From NCBI GenBank assembly GCA_964461295.1, contig CAYWTX010000094.1, positions 1 to 24,923 on the forward strand: a stretch of DNA of 24,923 nucleotides, written 5' to 3'. Of the stretch, positions 6,968 through 15,118 are shown piece after piece; positions within the stretch are counted from its first letter, which is position 1; each line of letters begins with the position of its first letter. The translations under genes and the position numbers were made by a program. The notes below the pieces were generated by a model. It was not told the origin of the DNA and did not search any database. It worked only from the letters and a program-made list of their open reading frames with translations. The DNA comes from CAYWTX01 sp964461295. Its GTDB lineage: Bacteria > Planctomycetota > Phycisphaerae > SM23-33.

Positions 6968-8008
6968 CTATGCATTGGCCGTCTCTTCGGCCCTCTCCGA
7001 ACCGCTTTCCGATTCGGGCGCGACGAACGTGACGTCCATGCCCAGGCTCAGCCCCATGTCCTGGAGCTTGCGCTTCACTTCCCGAAGCGACGTCTTGCCG
7101 AAGCTGCGGATCTTCAGCAACTCGGCTTCCGTCAACGTCGCCAACTGCCCGACATACTCGATCTTCGCCGCTTCCAGGCAGTTGCCCGCCCGGACCGACA
7201 ACTCCAGCTCATGCACCGACCGCTTCAGCTTCTCCTGCAACTCCGCGTCCTGGTCCCGCTCGGTCTCGGGCGCCGCCGACTCGACGATCTCCTCGCCCAC
7301 CTCGAAATACTGCACGAACGGGTTGAGGTGCTTGCGGAGAATCTTCGCGGCCTCGACCATCGCCATCTCCGGCGTGATCGTGCCGTTGGTCCATATCTCC
7401 ATGATCAGCCGGTCGTAGTTGGTCTTCTGCCCCACGCGGGTGTCCTGCGTTCGGTAGCGCACGCGGGTGACCGGCGAGAACGCCGCGTCCACGAAGATGC
7501 GCCCGACCTCCAGATCCGCGTCCGGATCGACCATTTCGTCGGCTGGGCGATACCCGCGCCCCTTCTCGACGACCATCTCCATGTCGAAGGGAACGTTGTC
7601 GGTCAGGGTTGCCAGCACAAGTTCCGTGTTGATGACCTCGATCGATGGGTCGGCCTCGATCATGCCACAGGTGACCGGGCCCTTCACCTCGCTGCGCAAG
7701 CGCAGCAGGCGAGGGTCGTCGCTGTGGCTCTTGACCACCAGGCCCTTGACGTTGAGGATAATGTCCGTCACGTCCTCAAGCACGCCCGGCATGGCGGTGA
7801 ACTCGTGCTCGGCGCCGGTGATCTTGACGCTCGTGACGGCGGCGCCTTCCAGGCTGCTGAGCAAGATGCGCCGCAACGAGTTGCCGACCGTGATTCCGAA
7901 GCCCCTTTCGAAGGGCTCCACCGTGAACCTGCCGTACGTGGGTGTCGAAACATCCTGATCGCTGACTACCCGCGTGGGCAGTTCCAAGCCGCGCCATCTG
8001 ATTCGCAT
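6968..8008 (-). CDS. rpoA: DNA-directed RNA polymerase subunit alpha
   Basis: The alpha subunit dimerises to start RNA polymerase assembly and contacts promoter UP elements and activators. The 346-residue product has the N-terminal domain with FGITVGNSLRRILLSSLEGAA (about 37-57) and the assembly domain to about 235. An acidic linker rich in Glu and Asp follows, then the C-terminal domain. In that domain the DNA-contact residues of E. coli alpha are kept in LSVRAGNCL (the Arg and Asn-Cys) and SFGKTSL (the Lys), ending with LSLGMDV. GGAGG at 8017-8021 lies 8 nt before the ATG. The N-terminus MRIRWRGLELPTRVV is of the type I associate with Planctomycetota. A short Ser/Glu-rich tail ends the protein. 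Its place between rpsD and rplQ is canonical. Confidence 0.98.
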   Translation of the reverse strand: MRIRWRGLELPTRVVSDQDVSTPTYGRFTVEPFERGFGITVGNSLRRILLSSLEGAAVTSVKITGAEHEFTAMPGVLEDVTDIILNVKGLVVKSHSDDPRLLRLRSEVKGPVTCGMIEADPSIEVINTELVLATLTDNVPFDMEMVVEKGRGYRPADEMVDPDADLEVGRIFVDAAFSPVTRVRYRTQDTRVGQKTNYDRLIMEIWTNGTITPEMAMVEAAKILRKHLNPFVQYFEVGEEIVESAAPETERDQDAELQEKLKRSVHELELSVRAGNCLEAAKIEYVGQLATLTEAELLKIRSFGKTSLREVKRKLQDMGLSLGMDVTFVAPESESGSERAEETANA

Positions 8009-8064
8009 TCTCGGTGCCTCCGTATCGCTGGGAGACTTTCTTGGGTCTACGTTACGGCTCGCCT

Positions 8065-8697
8065 TTACTGCCCGCAGAGCTCGACGACAAGTTGCTCTTC
8101 AACCGGGATCATCACGTCGTCCCGCGTGGGCATCGCGACGACCTCGGCTTCCAGCTTGGTCAGATCCAGCTTCAGCCAGTTCTGCACGTGCGGCTCGCCC
8201 AGTTCTTCCAGGTATCCGCGGACCAGCTTCTTGGACTTCTCGGATTCCTTGACGGTAATCTTGTCGCCGACGCTGACCAGGTAGCTGGCCACGCTGACCC
8301 GCCGCCCGTTCACGTGAACGTGCCCGTGGGTGACGGCTTGGCGCGCCGCCGAACGCGAGGGCGCCAGCCCGAGCTTGCAGACCACGTTGTCCAGGCGCCG
8401 TTCCAGCAGGCTCAGCAGCGTGGCGCCGGTGTTGCCCGTGCCGCGCTCGGCTTCGTGGAAGTACCGCATGAACTGCTTCTCGAACACGCCGTAGTACCGC
8501 TTCACCTTCTGCTTCTCGCGGAGGCGGAGGCGGTATTCGCTGCCCCGCCCGCGACGCCAGCTATGCATCCCGGGGGGATTCGCGCGCCACTGCCGCTCCA
8601 TGCAGCACTTCGCCGTCTCGCAGCGGGTGCCCTTCAGCATGAGCTTGATCCCCTCGCGCCGGCATTGCCGGCACTTTGGTCCCGTGTTGCGTCCCAT
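8065..8697 (-). CDS. rpsD: Small-subunit ribosomal protein S4, zinc-binding form
   Basis: S4 nucleates 30S assembly on 16S rRNA and in many bacteria represses its own operon. The 210-residue protein begins MGRNTGPKCRQCRREG and has cysteines at 9, 12, 26 and 31, the zinc-binding arrangement known from Thermus S4. The S4 RNA-binding domain follows at about 100-165 (RRLDNVVCKLGLAPSRSAAR, then GHVHVNGRRV). CTCCTT at 8709-8714, read as AAGGAG, precedes the ATG by 11 nt. It sits between rpsK and rpoA as in E. coli, unlike Bacillus where rpsD is elsewhere. Confidence 0.98.
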   Translation of the reverse strand: MGRNTGPKCRQCRREGIKLMLKGTRCETAKCCMERQWRANPPGMHSWRRGRGSEYRLRLREKQKVKRYYGVFEKQFMRYFHEAERGTGNTGATLLSLLERRLDNVVCKLGLAPSRSAARQAVTHGHVHVNGRRVSVASYLVSVGDKITVKESEKSKKLVRGYLEELGEPHVQNWLKLDLTKLEAEVVAMPTRDDVMIPVEEQLVVELCGQ

Positions 8698-8739
8698 GTC
8701 TGACTCAACTCCTTGCCGCCAGTTGGGCGGCGGAAAATG

Positions 8740-9114
8740 CTACACGCGACGACGCTTCCGCGGTCGGCAACCGTTGTGGGGAATCGGCGTCACATCCTCG
8801 ATCGACAGGATCTTCAGCCCCGACGCCTGCAGGGCGGTGATCGCGCTCTCGCGCCCGCTGCCGGGACCCTTGACCTTCACTTCCACTTCCAGAAGCCCGA
8901 GCTTGCGAGCCTTCTCCGCCACGGCCGAGGCCGCCCGCGTCGCGGCGAACGGGGTGCTCTTACGCGAACCTTTGAACCCGATAGACCCGCCCGACGACGT
9001 GGCCAGCACGTCGCCGTTGGGGTCGGTGATCGTCACCAGCGTGTTGTTGAACGTGGCCTTCACGTAGGCCACGCCCCGCGCCACGCTTCGACGGATTTTC
9101 TTGCTCTTGGCCAT
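8740..9114 (-). CDS. rpsK: Small-subunit ribosomal protein S11
   Basis: S11 lies in the platform of the 30S subunit near the mRNA exit. The 124-residue sequence matches the family along its length: GVAYVKATFNNTLVTITDP (about 14-32), SSGGSIGFKGSRKSTPFAA (about 40-58), VKGPGSGRESAI, and the basic C-terminus PHNGCRPRKRRRV. The ATG is 3 nt after the rpsM stop, so translation of the two is probably coupled. Confidence 0.98.
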   Translation of the reverse strand: MAKSKKIRRSVARGVAYVKATFNNTLVTITDPNGDVLATSSGGSIGFKGSRKSTPFAATRAASAVAEKARKLGLLEVEVKVKGPGSGRESAITALQASGLKILSIEDVTPIPHNGCRPRKRRRV

Positions 9115-9117
9115 GGC

Positions 9118-9501
9118 TTACCGCATCTCCTTGACGGACTTCTTGCCGGCGACCGTCTTGCGCGGGCCCTTGCGGGTCCGGGCATTCGTCTTGGTCCGCT
9201 GCCCGCGGACCGGCAGCCCGCGGCGGTGCCGCATCCCGCGGTAGCAACCGATCTCGCGAAGCCGCGAAATGTTCTGTTGCACCTGGCGCCGCAACTGCCC
9301 TTCGATCACGTAGTCGTTCTCGAGGATCCCCGCGATCCGCGAAAGCTGATCTTCCGTCAGCTTGTTCGCTCGAACCATCGGGTCGATCCCCGCCTTCTTG
9401 CAGATGTCCTTCGCCGCCGCCAGGCCCACGCCGTAAATGTATCGCAACGAGTACGCCGTCGGCTTCTCGCCCGGGATGTCCACGCCAACCACACGAGGCA
9501 T
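9118..9501 (-). CDS. rpsM: Small-subunit ribosomal protein S13
   Basis: S13 sits in the head of the 30S subunit and contacts the large subunit and P-site tRNA. The 127-residue product has the family start MPRVVGVDIPGEK and the helix-turn-helix LRYIYGVGLAAAKDICKKAG. It also has the signature CYRGMRHRRGLPVRGQRTKTN (about 86-106), in which the usual first residue region reads IGCYRG, and a basic tail ending KKSVKEMR. Spacing is 23 nt from rpmJ and 3 nt to rpsK, an order found in most bacteria. Confidence 0.98.
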   Translation of the reverse strand: MPRVVGVDIPGEKPTAYSLRYIYGVGLAAAKDICKKAGIDPMVRANKLTEDQLSRIAGILENDYVIEGQLRRQVQQNISRLREIGCYRGMRHRRGLPVRGQRTKTNARTRKGPRKTVAGKKSVKEMR

Positions 9502-9524
9502 TCGCCGTTCTCCTGTGCGGCAGG

Positions 9525-9638
9525 TCAGCCCTGCCGCTGCTTATGCTTGGGATTCGTGCAAATCACCCGCAACACGCCTTTGCGCCGGATGATCTTGCAG
9601 CTTTCGCATATCCGCTTCACCGAACTTCGAACCTTCAT
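9525..9638 (-). CDS. rpmJ: Large-subunit ribosomal protein L36, zinc-binding form
   Basis: This very short gene encodes 37 residues starting MKVRSSVKRICESCK and ending PKHKQRQG. Cys11, Cys14, Cys27 and His32 form the L36 zinc site, so this is the zinc-dependent version. GAGGT at 9645-9649 is 6 nt upstream of the ATG. It stands 19 nt after map and 23 nt before rpsM. In Bacillus infA lies between map and rpmJ; here there is no room for it. Confidence 0.97.
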   Translation of the reverse strand: MKVRSSVKRICESCKIIRRKGVLRVICTNPKHKQRQG

Positions 9639-9657
9639 CGCCACACCTCTGTCGGCC

Positions 9658-10437
9658 TCAGCGGCCGTCCGTCAACACGTCGGCCCCGTGGCCCGTTACC
9701 GCGATCGTGTGTTCGTAGTGCGCCGAGGGACGACGGTCCTTCGTCACTACCGTCCAACGATCCGCCGCCAGTTCCACCGCCGCCGTTCCCATGTTCACCA
9801 TGGGCTCGACGGCCAACACCATCCCTTCGGCCAGGACGATGTCGTTGCCTTCCAGCTCCGGCGACACGAAGTTGGGAACCTTCGGGTCTTCCCACATCTG
9901 CCGTCCGATGCCGTGGCCCACGAATTCCCGGACTACCGAGAACCCTTCGCCCTCGACGTAGTCCTGTATCGCCCTGGCTGTGTCCGACCAGCGTGCCCCT
10001 GGCCGCACCATTCCCAAGGCGATCGAAAACGCGTTCTTCGTCACGTCCACCAGCCGGCGAACGTCCGGCGGCACGCTGCCGACCACAAACGTGTCCGCCG
10101 CGTCGCCGCACCAGCCGTCCAGCCGCACGCCGAAGTCGACGCTGACGATGTCGCCGTCGCGCACGACCCGATCCGTCGGCACCCCGTGCACCACCTGCTC
10201 GTTGAACGAGATGCAGATGGCGCCCGGGAAGGGCCCGCCGCCGTAGCGGCTGGGCACGCCTTTGAACAGGCACTCCGCGCCGCCCGCCGAACACATCCGC
10301 TCCGCCTCGGCGTTCATCTCTCGCGAAGTCACGCCCGGCCGAATCATCTCCCTCAGTCGACCCAGGACGCGGTGGACAAGCCTTCCCGCCCGCCGCATCT
10401 TCTCGATTTCCTGAGGTTTCTTCAGCCGAATCGCCAC
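9658..10437 (-). CDS. map: Methionine aminopeptidase, type I
   Basis: The enzyme removes the initiator methionine from new proteins whose second residue is small. The 259-residue product has the pita-bread fold residues in order: His84 in VVHGVP, metal ligands Asp101 (SVDFG) and Asp112 (CGDAADTF), His175 (GHGIGR), Glu211 (AVEPM) and Glu242 (HYEHT). Length is typical for the short bacterial type I enzyme without an N-terminal zinc domain. It starts 15 nt after adk and is followed by rpmJ after 19 nt, the adk-map pairing seen in Gram-positive spc operons. Confidence 0.98.
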   Translation of the reverse strand: MAIRLKKPQEIEKMRRAGRLVHRVLGRLREMIRPGVTSREMNAEAERMCSAGGAECLFKGVPSRYGGGPFPGAICISFNEQVVHGVPTDRVVRDGDIVSVDFGVRLDGWCGDAADTFVVGSVPPDVRRLVDVTKNAFSIALGMVRPGARWSDTARAIQDYVEGEGFSVVREFVGHGIGRQMWEDPKVPNFVSPELEGNDIVLAEGMVLAVEPMVNMGTAAVELAADRWTVVTKDRRPSAHYEHTIAVTGHGADVLTDGR

Positions 10438-10452
10438 GTCCGCCGTCCCAAA

Positions 10453-11112
10453 CTACTTGTCAAGCTTTTCCACCGCGTCCACTGTCGCGGCGGTCACTGC
10501 ATCCGGAGCCGCGTTGCCGTCCACTTCGACGACCTTCGCCTTGCCCGCCTCGCGATAGTACGCAATCACCGGCTCGGTCTGCCCGTAATACGCCCGCAAC
10601 CGCTCACGAACCACCGACTCAACGTCGTCCTTCCGCTGCACCAGTTCCGCCCCGCAGGCGTCGCAGCGATCGTCCTTCTTCGGCTTCAGGAACTTCACGT
10701 GGTAAACCTGCCCGCACGCTGGACAGCTTCGCCGCCCCGTGATGCGCTCCACGATGGCGTCGTCCTCCGCCACGATCACCACCACGCCCCCCAGCGGCGT
10801 GCCCGCTTTGTCGAGCTGGGCGTCCAACGCCTCCGCCTGCGGCACCGTCCGCGGAAAACCGTCCAGCAGCAGCCCGCCGGGAGCCCTGCTTCCGGCCACC
10901 GCCTTGGCCATCACGTCCACCACGATGCCGTCCGGGACAAGCTTGCCGGCGGCCATGTACTCGGCCAGCTTCGCGCCCAGGGGCGAACCGCTGGCCTTCT
11001 CGGCGCGGAAGATGTCCCCGCTGGACAGGTGCGCCATCCGGAATCGCTCCGCCAGCCGCTTGGCTTGCGTGCCCTTCCCGGCGCCCGGCGGTCCCATCAG
11101 CAGGATTCTCAC
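10453..11112 (-). CDS. adk: Adenylate kinase with zinc-binding lid
   Basis: Adk catalyses ATP + AMP to 2 ADP and keeps adenine nucleotides in balance. The P-loop GPPGAGKGT is at residues 7-15, the AMP-binding region includes LSSGDIFRAE (29-38) and LLLDGFPRT (81-89), and the lid has CPAC (130-133) and CDAC (150-153), a four-cysteine zinc knuckle. At 219 residues it is the long (lid-containing) form. Its start codon overlaps the secY stop by 4 bp (ATGA), which suggests translational coupling. Confidence 0.98.
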   Translation of the reverse strand: MRILLMGPPGAGKGTQAKRLAERFRMAHLSSGDIFRAEKASGSPLGAKLAEYMAAGKLVPDGIVVDVMAKAVAGSRAPGGLLLDGFPRTVPQAEALDAQLDKAGTPLGGVVVIVAEDDAIVERITGRRSCPACGQVYHVKFLKPKKDDRCDACGAELVQRKDDVESVVRERLRAYYGQTEPVIAYYREAGKAKVVEVDGNAAPDAVTAATVDAVEKLDK

Positions 11113-12689
11113 GTGTAGGCTCCCTTGATCCGGGCCGTGCCGCCCAGGAACCCGCCGTAGTTCCGCATCACGAGCTGCGCCTCGACGCGCTGCACCAGGT
11201 CCAACGCCACCGACACCACGATCAGCAGGCCGGTTCCGCCCAGGAACTGCGTCGCCTCAAACGGAATGCCCATCTTCGTGCCGAACAGCGTCGGAATCAC
11301 CGCGATCGCCGAGAGGAACGCCGCCCCGCAATACGTGATCCGCTCCATCACCCGTTCCAGGTAGTCCGCCGTGCGCTTCCCCGGACGCAGGCCCGGAATG
11401 AACGAGCCGTAATCGCGCAACTGCTCGGCCATCTCCTTGGGGCGGAACTGGACCGTGGTCCAGAAGTACGCGAAGAAGAAGATCATCGCGATTTCGGTGA
11501 TGCCATACACGTAGCTGTCGAAGTTGAATGAATCGGCCAACGTGCGGGTGATGTCGTTGGGCCACATGCCGCTGACCCACCGGAACACCGCGTTGGGGAA
11601 GATCATCAGCGAACTGGCGAAGATGATCGGCATCACGCCGCCGTGGTTCACGCGCAGCGGCAGGTACTGCCTCTGGCCGCCGTACACGCGCCGGCCGCGG
11701 GTGTGCTTGGCCTGCTGGATCGGAATGCGCCGCTGCCCCTGTGTGATGAGGATCACGCCGGCCACGACGAAGATGAACGCCCCCACCAGGAACAGGATCT
11801 TCTCCGGGCCGATGGCGCTCTTGGACGCGATGGCCGAAAGGCTCAGGTCGGCGCCCTGTGCGACGTGCATGATGGCCCACGGCAGGCGCGACACGATGCC
11901 GGCCATGATGATCAGGCTGATGCCGTTGCCGATGCCGTACTCGTCGATCTGCTCGCCCAGCCACATCAGAAACAGCGTCCCCGTGGTCAACCCGATCACG
12001 CCGATCAGGAACACCAGCATCGAGCCTTGATACTCGGGATAGACCAGTGAGTTGCCGCTGGGGCCCTGGCCGGCGCCGAGCATGATCCGCATCCACACGA
12101 TCGCCTGCATGATGCACAGCGGCACCGTCGCGTATCGCGTGTACTCCTGGATCTTCTTGTACCCGGCGGGGCCTTCCTTCCGCAGCTTCTCCAGGGCCGG
12201 CACGACCGTCGCCAGCAACTGGAAAATGATCGAAGCCGAAATGTACGGCATGATCCCCAGCCCGAACAGCGACGCCTGCCGCAGCGTGCCGCCCGTGAAC
12301 ATGCCGAAGTACTGAATGGCCGAACCGAACATGCCCTCTTCCTGCGCGGCCATCATCTTCATCACCTCTTCCTGGTTGAGCCCGGGAAGAGGAACGTGGA
12401 ACCCGACGCGGTAGATGCACAGCAGCAGCAGAGTGAAACCCAGTTTCTTCAGCAGTTCGGGGATGGAGAAGATGTTCTCCATGGACCGGCGGATGTTGCT
12501 GCCGCTCCATACGGCGTAATAGCACGCGCCGGCAACCAGCAGCGCCAGCACGCCCAGCAAGGCCGGGGCCAGCAGCTTGCCAGGGTTGCCGGCCGCCCCG
12601 GCGACGCCCGTGGCAACCTGGCCAAGCACCCACAGGACGATCAATCCCGTGATGCCGGTTACGACCCATTTGAATAAGCGGAATGCCAT
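11109..12689 (-). CDS. secY: Preprotein translocase channel SecY with extra N-terminal membrane segments
   Basis: SecY forms the protein-conducting channel with SecE and SecG. The family core begins near Met70, with NIFSIPELLKKLGFTLLLL, the plug-side IYRVGFHVPLPGLN, then GLGIMPYISASIIFQLLA, GNGISLIIMAG, and the cytoplasmic-loop signature around FRPKEMAEQLRDYGSFIPGL. Ahead of it are 69 residues with two hydrophobic segments (about 9-31 and 39-61) not found in ordinary SecY of about 430-450 residues. The upstream ATG 12689 has AAGGGA at 12696-12701, 6 nt away. Met70 (12482) has no ribosome binding site, so the longer start is favoured. The total is 526 residues, with probably 12 membrane segments. 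Confidence 0.95.
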   Translation of the reverse strand: MAFRLFKWVVTGITGLIVLWVLGQVATGVAGAAGNPGKLLAPALLGVLALLVAGACYYAVWSGSNIRRSMENIFSIPELLKKLGFTLLLLCIYRVGFHVPLPGLNQEEVMKMMAAQEEGMFGSAIQYFGMFTGGTLRQASLFGLGIMPYISASIIFQLLATVVPALEKLRKEGPAGYKKIQEYTRYATVPLCIMQAIVWMRIMLGAGQGPSGNSLVYPEYQGSMLVFLIGVIGLTTGTLFLMWLGEQIDEYGIGNGISLIIMAGIVSRLPWAIMHVAQGADLSLSAIASKSAIGPEKILFLVGAFIFVVAGVILITQGQRRIPIQQAKHTRGRRVYGGQRQYLPLRVNHGGVMPIIFASSLMIFPNAVFRWVSGMWPNDITRTLADSFNFDSYVYGITEIAMIFFFAYFWTTVQFRPKEMAEQLRDYGSFIPGLRPGKRTADYLERVMERITYCGAAFLSAIAVIPTLFGTKMGIPFEATQFLGGTGLLIVVSVALDLVQRVEAQLVMRNYGGFLGGTARIKGAYT

Positions 12690-12720
12690 CGCGTATCCCT
12701 TGTTGCTCGTGCGCCCCGAT

Positions 12721-13167
12721 CTACAGGCGTTCCACGGTGCCTCCGGCCTTGGCGATCTTCTCCGCGGCGGCCGCGGAGAACGTGTTGACCGCCACCGTCA
12801 GCGCCTTGGAAACTTCGCCTCGGGCCAGCACCTTCACCGGCTTGTCGGCGTCGCGGATGAGTCCGGCCGACTTGAGGGCAGCGCCGTCCACGCGTGCGCC
12901 GGCGTCGAACCGCTTGTCCAAGTCGGCCAGGTTCACGATCTGGAATTCCTTGCGGAAGATCGCGTTGGTGAACCCTCGCTTGGGAATTCGCGCCAACAAG
13001 GGGTTCTGGCCGCCTTCGTACCCGTAGCGGTGCTTGAAGCCCGCGCGAGCCCCGGCGCCCTTGGTGCCGCGACCGCTGGTCTTGCCGCGACCGGAGCCCT
13101 CGCCCCGGCCAACACGCTTGCGGTTCTTGTACTTGCCCGCCGCCTTGAGAATGTCGTCGAGTCTCAT
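12721..13167 (-). CDS. rplO: Large-subunit ribosomal protein L15
   Basis: L15 is a late-assembly protein of the 50S subunit. The 148-residue product has the Gly/Arg/Lys-rich N-terminal arm (KRVGRGEGSGRGKTSGRGTK, about 18-37) that threads into rRNA, GFKHRYGYEGGQNPLLARIP (about 43-62), and a C-terminal globular domain ending GGTVERL. Its ATG follows the rpsE stop directly with no gap, so rpmD (L30), usual at this place, is absent. secY follows after 31 nt. Confidence 0.98.
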   Translation of the reverse strand: MRLDDILKAAGKYKNRKRVGRGEGSGRGKTSGRGTKGAGARAGFKHRYGYEGGQNPLLARIPKRGFTNAIFRKEFQIVNLADLDKRFDAGARVDGAALKSAGLIRDADKPVKVLARGEVSKALTVAVNTFSAAAAEKIAKAGGTVERL

Positions 13168-13680
13168 CTAGATGCTCACTCCCCGCAGCGCCGCGATGGT
13201 TTCCGCGGTGCGGAGCTTCAAAAGGGCCTTCATGCCGGCCTTGAGGATGTTCTTGGCCGAAGTCGAACCGTACGCCTTGGTCAGCACGTCCCGGACGCCG
13301 GCCAGTTCCAGCAGGGGGCGGAGCTTCTTGCCCGCGATGACGCCCGTGCCGTCGGAGGCCGGCACCAGGATCACGCCCGAAGCGCCGTGCTGCGCCTTCA
13401 CCGTGTGCGGCAGCGTGTGACCCTTCAGGTTCACGTGTACGATCCGCTTCTTCGCCTCGGCAATGCCCTTGTCCACGGCCATGGGAACTTCGTTCGCCTT
13501 GCCGTAGCCGAGGCCGACGTTGCCGTTGCGGTCCCCGACGACGACCAGGGCGCCGAAGCTGAACCGCCGGCCGCCCTTGACCACCTTCGCGCAGCGATAG
13601 ATCTGCACGACGTTCTCTTCCATGCCGCCTTCGAAACCTTCGCCGGCGTCGCTACGTCTCTGTTCGCCTTGAAGAGCCAC
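13168..13680 (-). CDS. rpsE: Small-subunit ribosomal protein S5
   Basis: S5 acts in decoding accuracy and lines the mRNA entry channel. The 170-residue product has the double-stranded RNA-binding part with RCAKVVKGGRRFSFGALVVV (about 29-48) and GNVGLGYGKANEVPMAV, then the S5 C-terminal domain with ASGVILVPASDGTGVIAG (about 100-117) and GSTSAKNILKAG. A short polar stretch (about 1-20) precedes the conserved part. The internal Met at residue 20 (GGMEENVVQIYR) would also be a plausible start. The gene ends directly at the rplO start. Confidence 0.97.
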   Translation of the reverse strand: MALQGEQRRSDAGEGFEGGMEENVVQIYRCAKVVKGGRRFSFGALVVVGDRNGNVGLGYGKANEVPMAVDKGIAEAKKRIVHVNLKGHTLPHTVKAQHGASGVILVPASDGTGVIAGKKLRPLLELAGVRDVLTKAYGSTSAKNILKAGMKALLKLRTAETIAALRGVSI

Positions 13681-13701
13681 GATCGCTTGCTCCTGTCTGC
13701 C

Positions 13702-14070
13702 TTAGAAGTCCAGCCCGGCCTTGCGGGCGGCGTCGGCCAGTTCCCTTACCCGCCCGTGGAACGGATAGCCGTTCCGGTCGAACACGACCTTCTTGATCCC
13801 GGCCTGGAGGGCCTTGGACGCCAGGGCCGTGCCCACCGCCATCGCCGCGGCCTTGTTCGAGCCGCTCTTCAGCGCCTCGCGCAGGGCCTTCTCCATGCTG
13901 GAGGCGGCTGCCAGTGTCCGACCGCCCATGTCGTCGATGATCTGGGCGTAAATGTTCTTGTGGCTGCGGAAGACCGTCAGGCGAGGCCTCTGCGCCGTGC
14001 CGTTGACTTTCTTTCGGACGTGCAGCTTTCGCCGCTCCCGCCGCGCCGTTTTTCCTGCTACCTGATTCAT
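13702..14070 (-). CDS. rplR: Large-subunit ribosomal protein L18
   Basis: L18 binds 5S rRNA in the central protuberance. The 122-residue sequence shows the basic N-terminus (KTARRERRKLHVRKKVNGTA), PRLTVFRSHKNIYAQIIDD (about 29-47), and the C-terminal VVFDRNGYPFHGRVRELADAA, all typical of the family and of normal length. It lies between rplF (39 nt) and rpsE (21 nt). Confidence 0.98.
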   Translation of the reverse strand: MNQVAGKTARRERRKLHVRKKVNGTAQRPRLTVFRSHKNIYAQIIDDMGGRTLAAASSMEKALREALKSGSNKAAAMAVGTALASKALQAGIKKVVFDRNGYPFHGRVRELADAARKAGLDF

Positions 14071-14109
14071 GGTCGTTTCATCCTGCCTGAACGCTCAAAT
14101 GCCGCCCGA

Positions 14110-14691
14110 TCAGCCGGCGCCGGTCCCGGCAAACGCCTTGCCCACCTTGCGGCGGACGTGCTCGCCCGTGTACCGGACGCCCTTGCCCTTGTACGGCTCG
14201 GGCGGGCGCAGCCGCCGCAACCTGGCCGTGAACTCGCCCACCGCCTGCTTGTCGGCGCCCTTCACGGTGAACCGTGCCGGCTCCGTCTCGCCGCGGGCCT
14301 GAGGCGTCTGCACCTCCACCTTCAGCCCCGCCGGCACCGGGAATACCACCGGATGGCTGAAACCCAGGCTCAGCGTGAACTTGTCGCCTTGGAGCTGCAC
14401 GCCGTAGCCCACGCCGTACACCTCCATCGCCTTGAAGTAGCCCTGCTTGCACCCCTGGACCATGTTGGCGATCAGGCTGCGCGTCAGGCCATGAAGGCTG
14501 CGGCTGAGCCGCTCGTCGTCGCGCCGCTCGACCACCACCGACTTGCCGTCTTCCGACATGCGGACGGCGATCTCCGGCCGGTGCGACCAACTCAGCTTCC
14601 CGGCGGGCCCCTCGACGTTGACGGTCTGCCCATTGAGGCTGACCTTCACACCGTCGAGAATCGGAACAGGCTTTTTTCCAATGCGTGACAT
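14110..14691 (-). CDS. rplF: Large-subunit ribosomal protein L6
   Basis: L6 lies near the factor-binding site of the 50S subunit. The 193-residue protein begins MSRIGKKPVPILDGVKVSLN and carries two similar alpha-beta domains. The second ends in the family signature region around RRLRPPEPYKGKGVRYTGEH (about 160-179). Where many L6 proteins read Ile-Arg before the Pro, this one has RRLRPP. It is slightly longer than the usual 177-180 residues. rpsH precedes it by 13 nt. Confidence 0.97.
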   Translation of the reverse strand: MSRIGKKPVPILDGVKVSLNGQTVNVEGPAGKLSWSHRPEIAVRMSEDGKSVVVERRDDERLSRSLHGLTRSLIANMVQGCKQGYFKAMEVYGVGYGVQLQGDKFTLSLGFSHPVVFPVPAGLKVEVQTPQARGETEPARFTVKGADKQAVGEFTARLRRLRPPEPYKGKGVRYTGEHVRRKVGKAFAGTGAG

Positions 14692-14704
14692 CGGTCACAG
14701 TCTC

Positions 14705-15103
14705 CTAGCACACCGTACACAGGACCTCGCCGCCGACGTTCTCCTGCCGGCATTGGCGGTCGCTCAGCACTCCCTTGGAGGTGGAAACGATAGAGACGCC
14801 AAGTCCGTTCAACGGGCGGGGCAACTCGCCGGAGGCGCTGTACACGCGCCGCCCGGGCTTGCTCACCCGCTTGATCTCCTGGATCACCACTTCGCCCTGA
14901 CGTCCGTACTTGAGGTACACCCGTAGAATGCCCTGGTTGCCGTCCTCGACGCGGGTGCAGTCCTCGATGTAGCCTTCCTGCTTCAGCACCTTGCCGATGC
15001 CTTCGCAGATCTTCGAGGCCTTCACGTTCACGGTCCTCTGCTTCGCGCGCACCGCGTTGCGAATCCGCGTCAGCATATCGGCAATGGGATCGCTAAGACT
15101 CAT
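14705..15103 (-). CDS. rpsH: Small-subunit ribosomal protein S8
   Basis: S8 is a primary 16S rRNA binder and in E. coli represses the spc operon. The 132-residue product begins MSLSDPIADMLTRIRNAVRA and has the strand-helix core through IQEIKRVSKPGRRVY. Its family C-terminal signature region STSKGVLSDRQCRQENVGGE (about 107-126) corresponds to the usual STSxGxMTDxxAR motif with substitutions. It ends VLCTVC. It lies between rpsN and rplF. Confidence 0.98.
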   Translation of the reverse strand: MSLSDPIADMLTRIRNAVRAKQRTVNVKASKICEGIGKVLKQEGYIEDCTRVEDGNQGILRVYLKYGRQGEVVIQEIKRVSKPGRRVYSASGELPRPLNGLGVSIVSTSKGVLSDRQCRQENVGGEVLCTVC

Positions 15104-15118
15104 CGACGAAGTTCCTCT

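Noticed and set aside
5585..8284. An 899-codon plus-strand open frame
   Set aside because: It runs antisense through rplQ, rpoA and part of rpsD and continues the wrong register of truA. Its sequence is rich in Arg, His and Leu as expected for a shadow of GC-rich genes, with no recognisable domain.
9639..9657. A hidden infA between map and rpmJ
   Set aside because: Only 19 nt separate the two genes, too short for a gene of about 72 codons.
12577..14688. A 703-codon plus-strand open frame
   Set aside because: It is antisense to secY, rplO, rpsE, rplR and rplF, all identified by conserved motifs. Long antisense frames are usual at this GC content.
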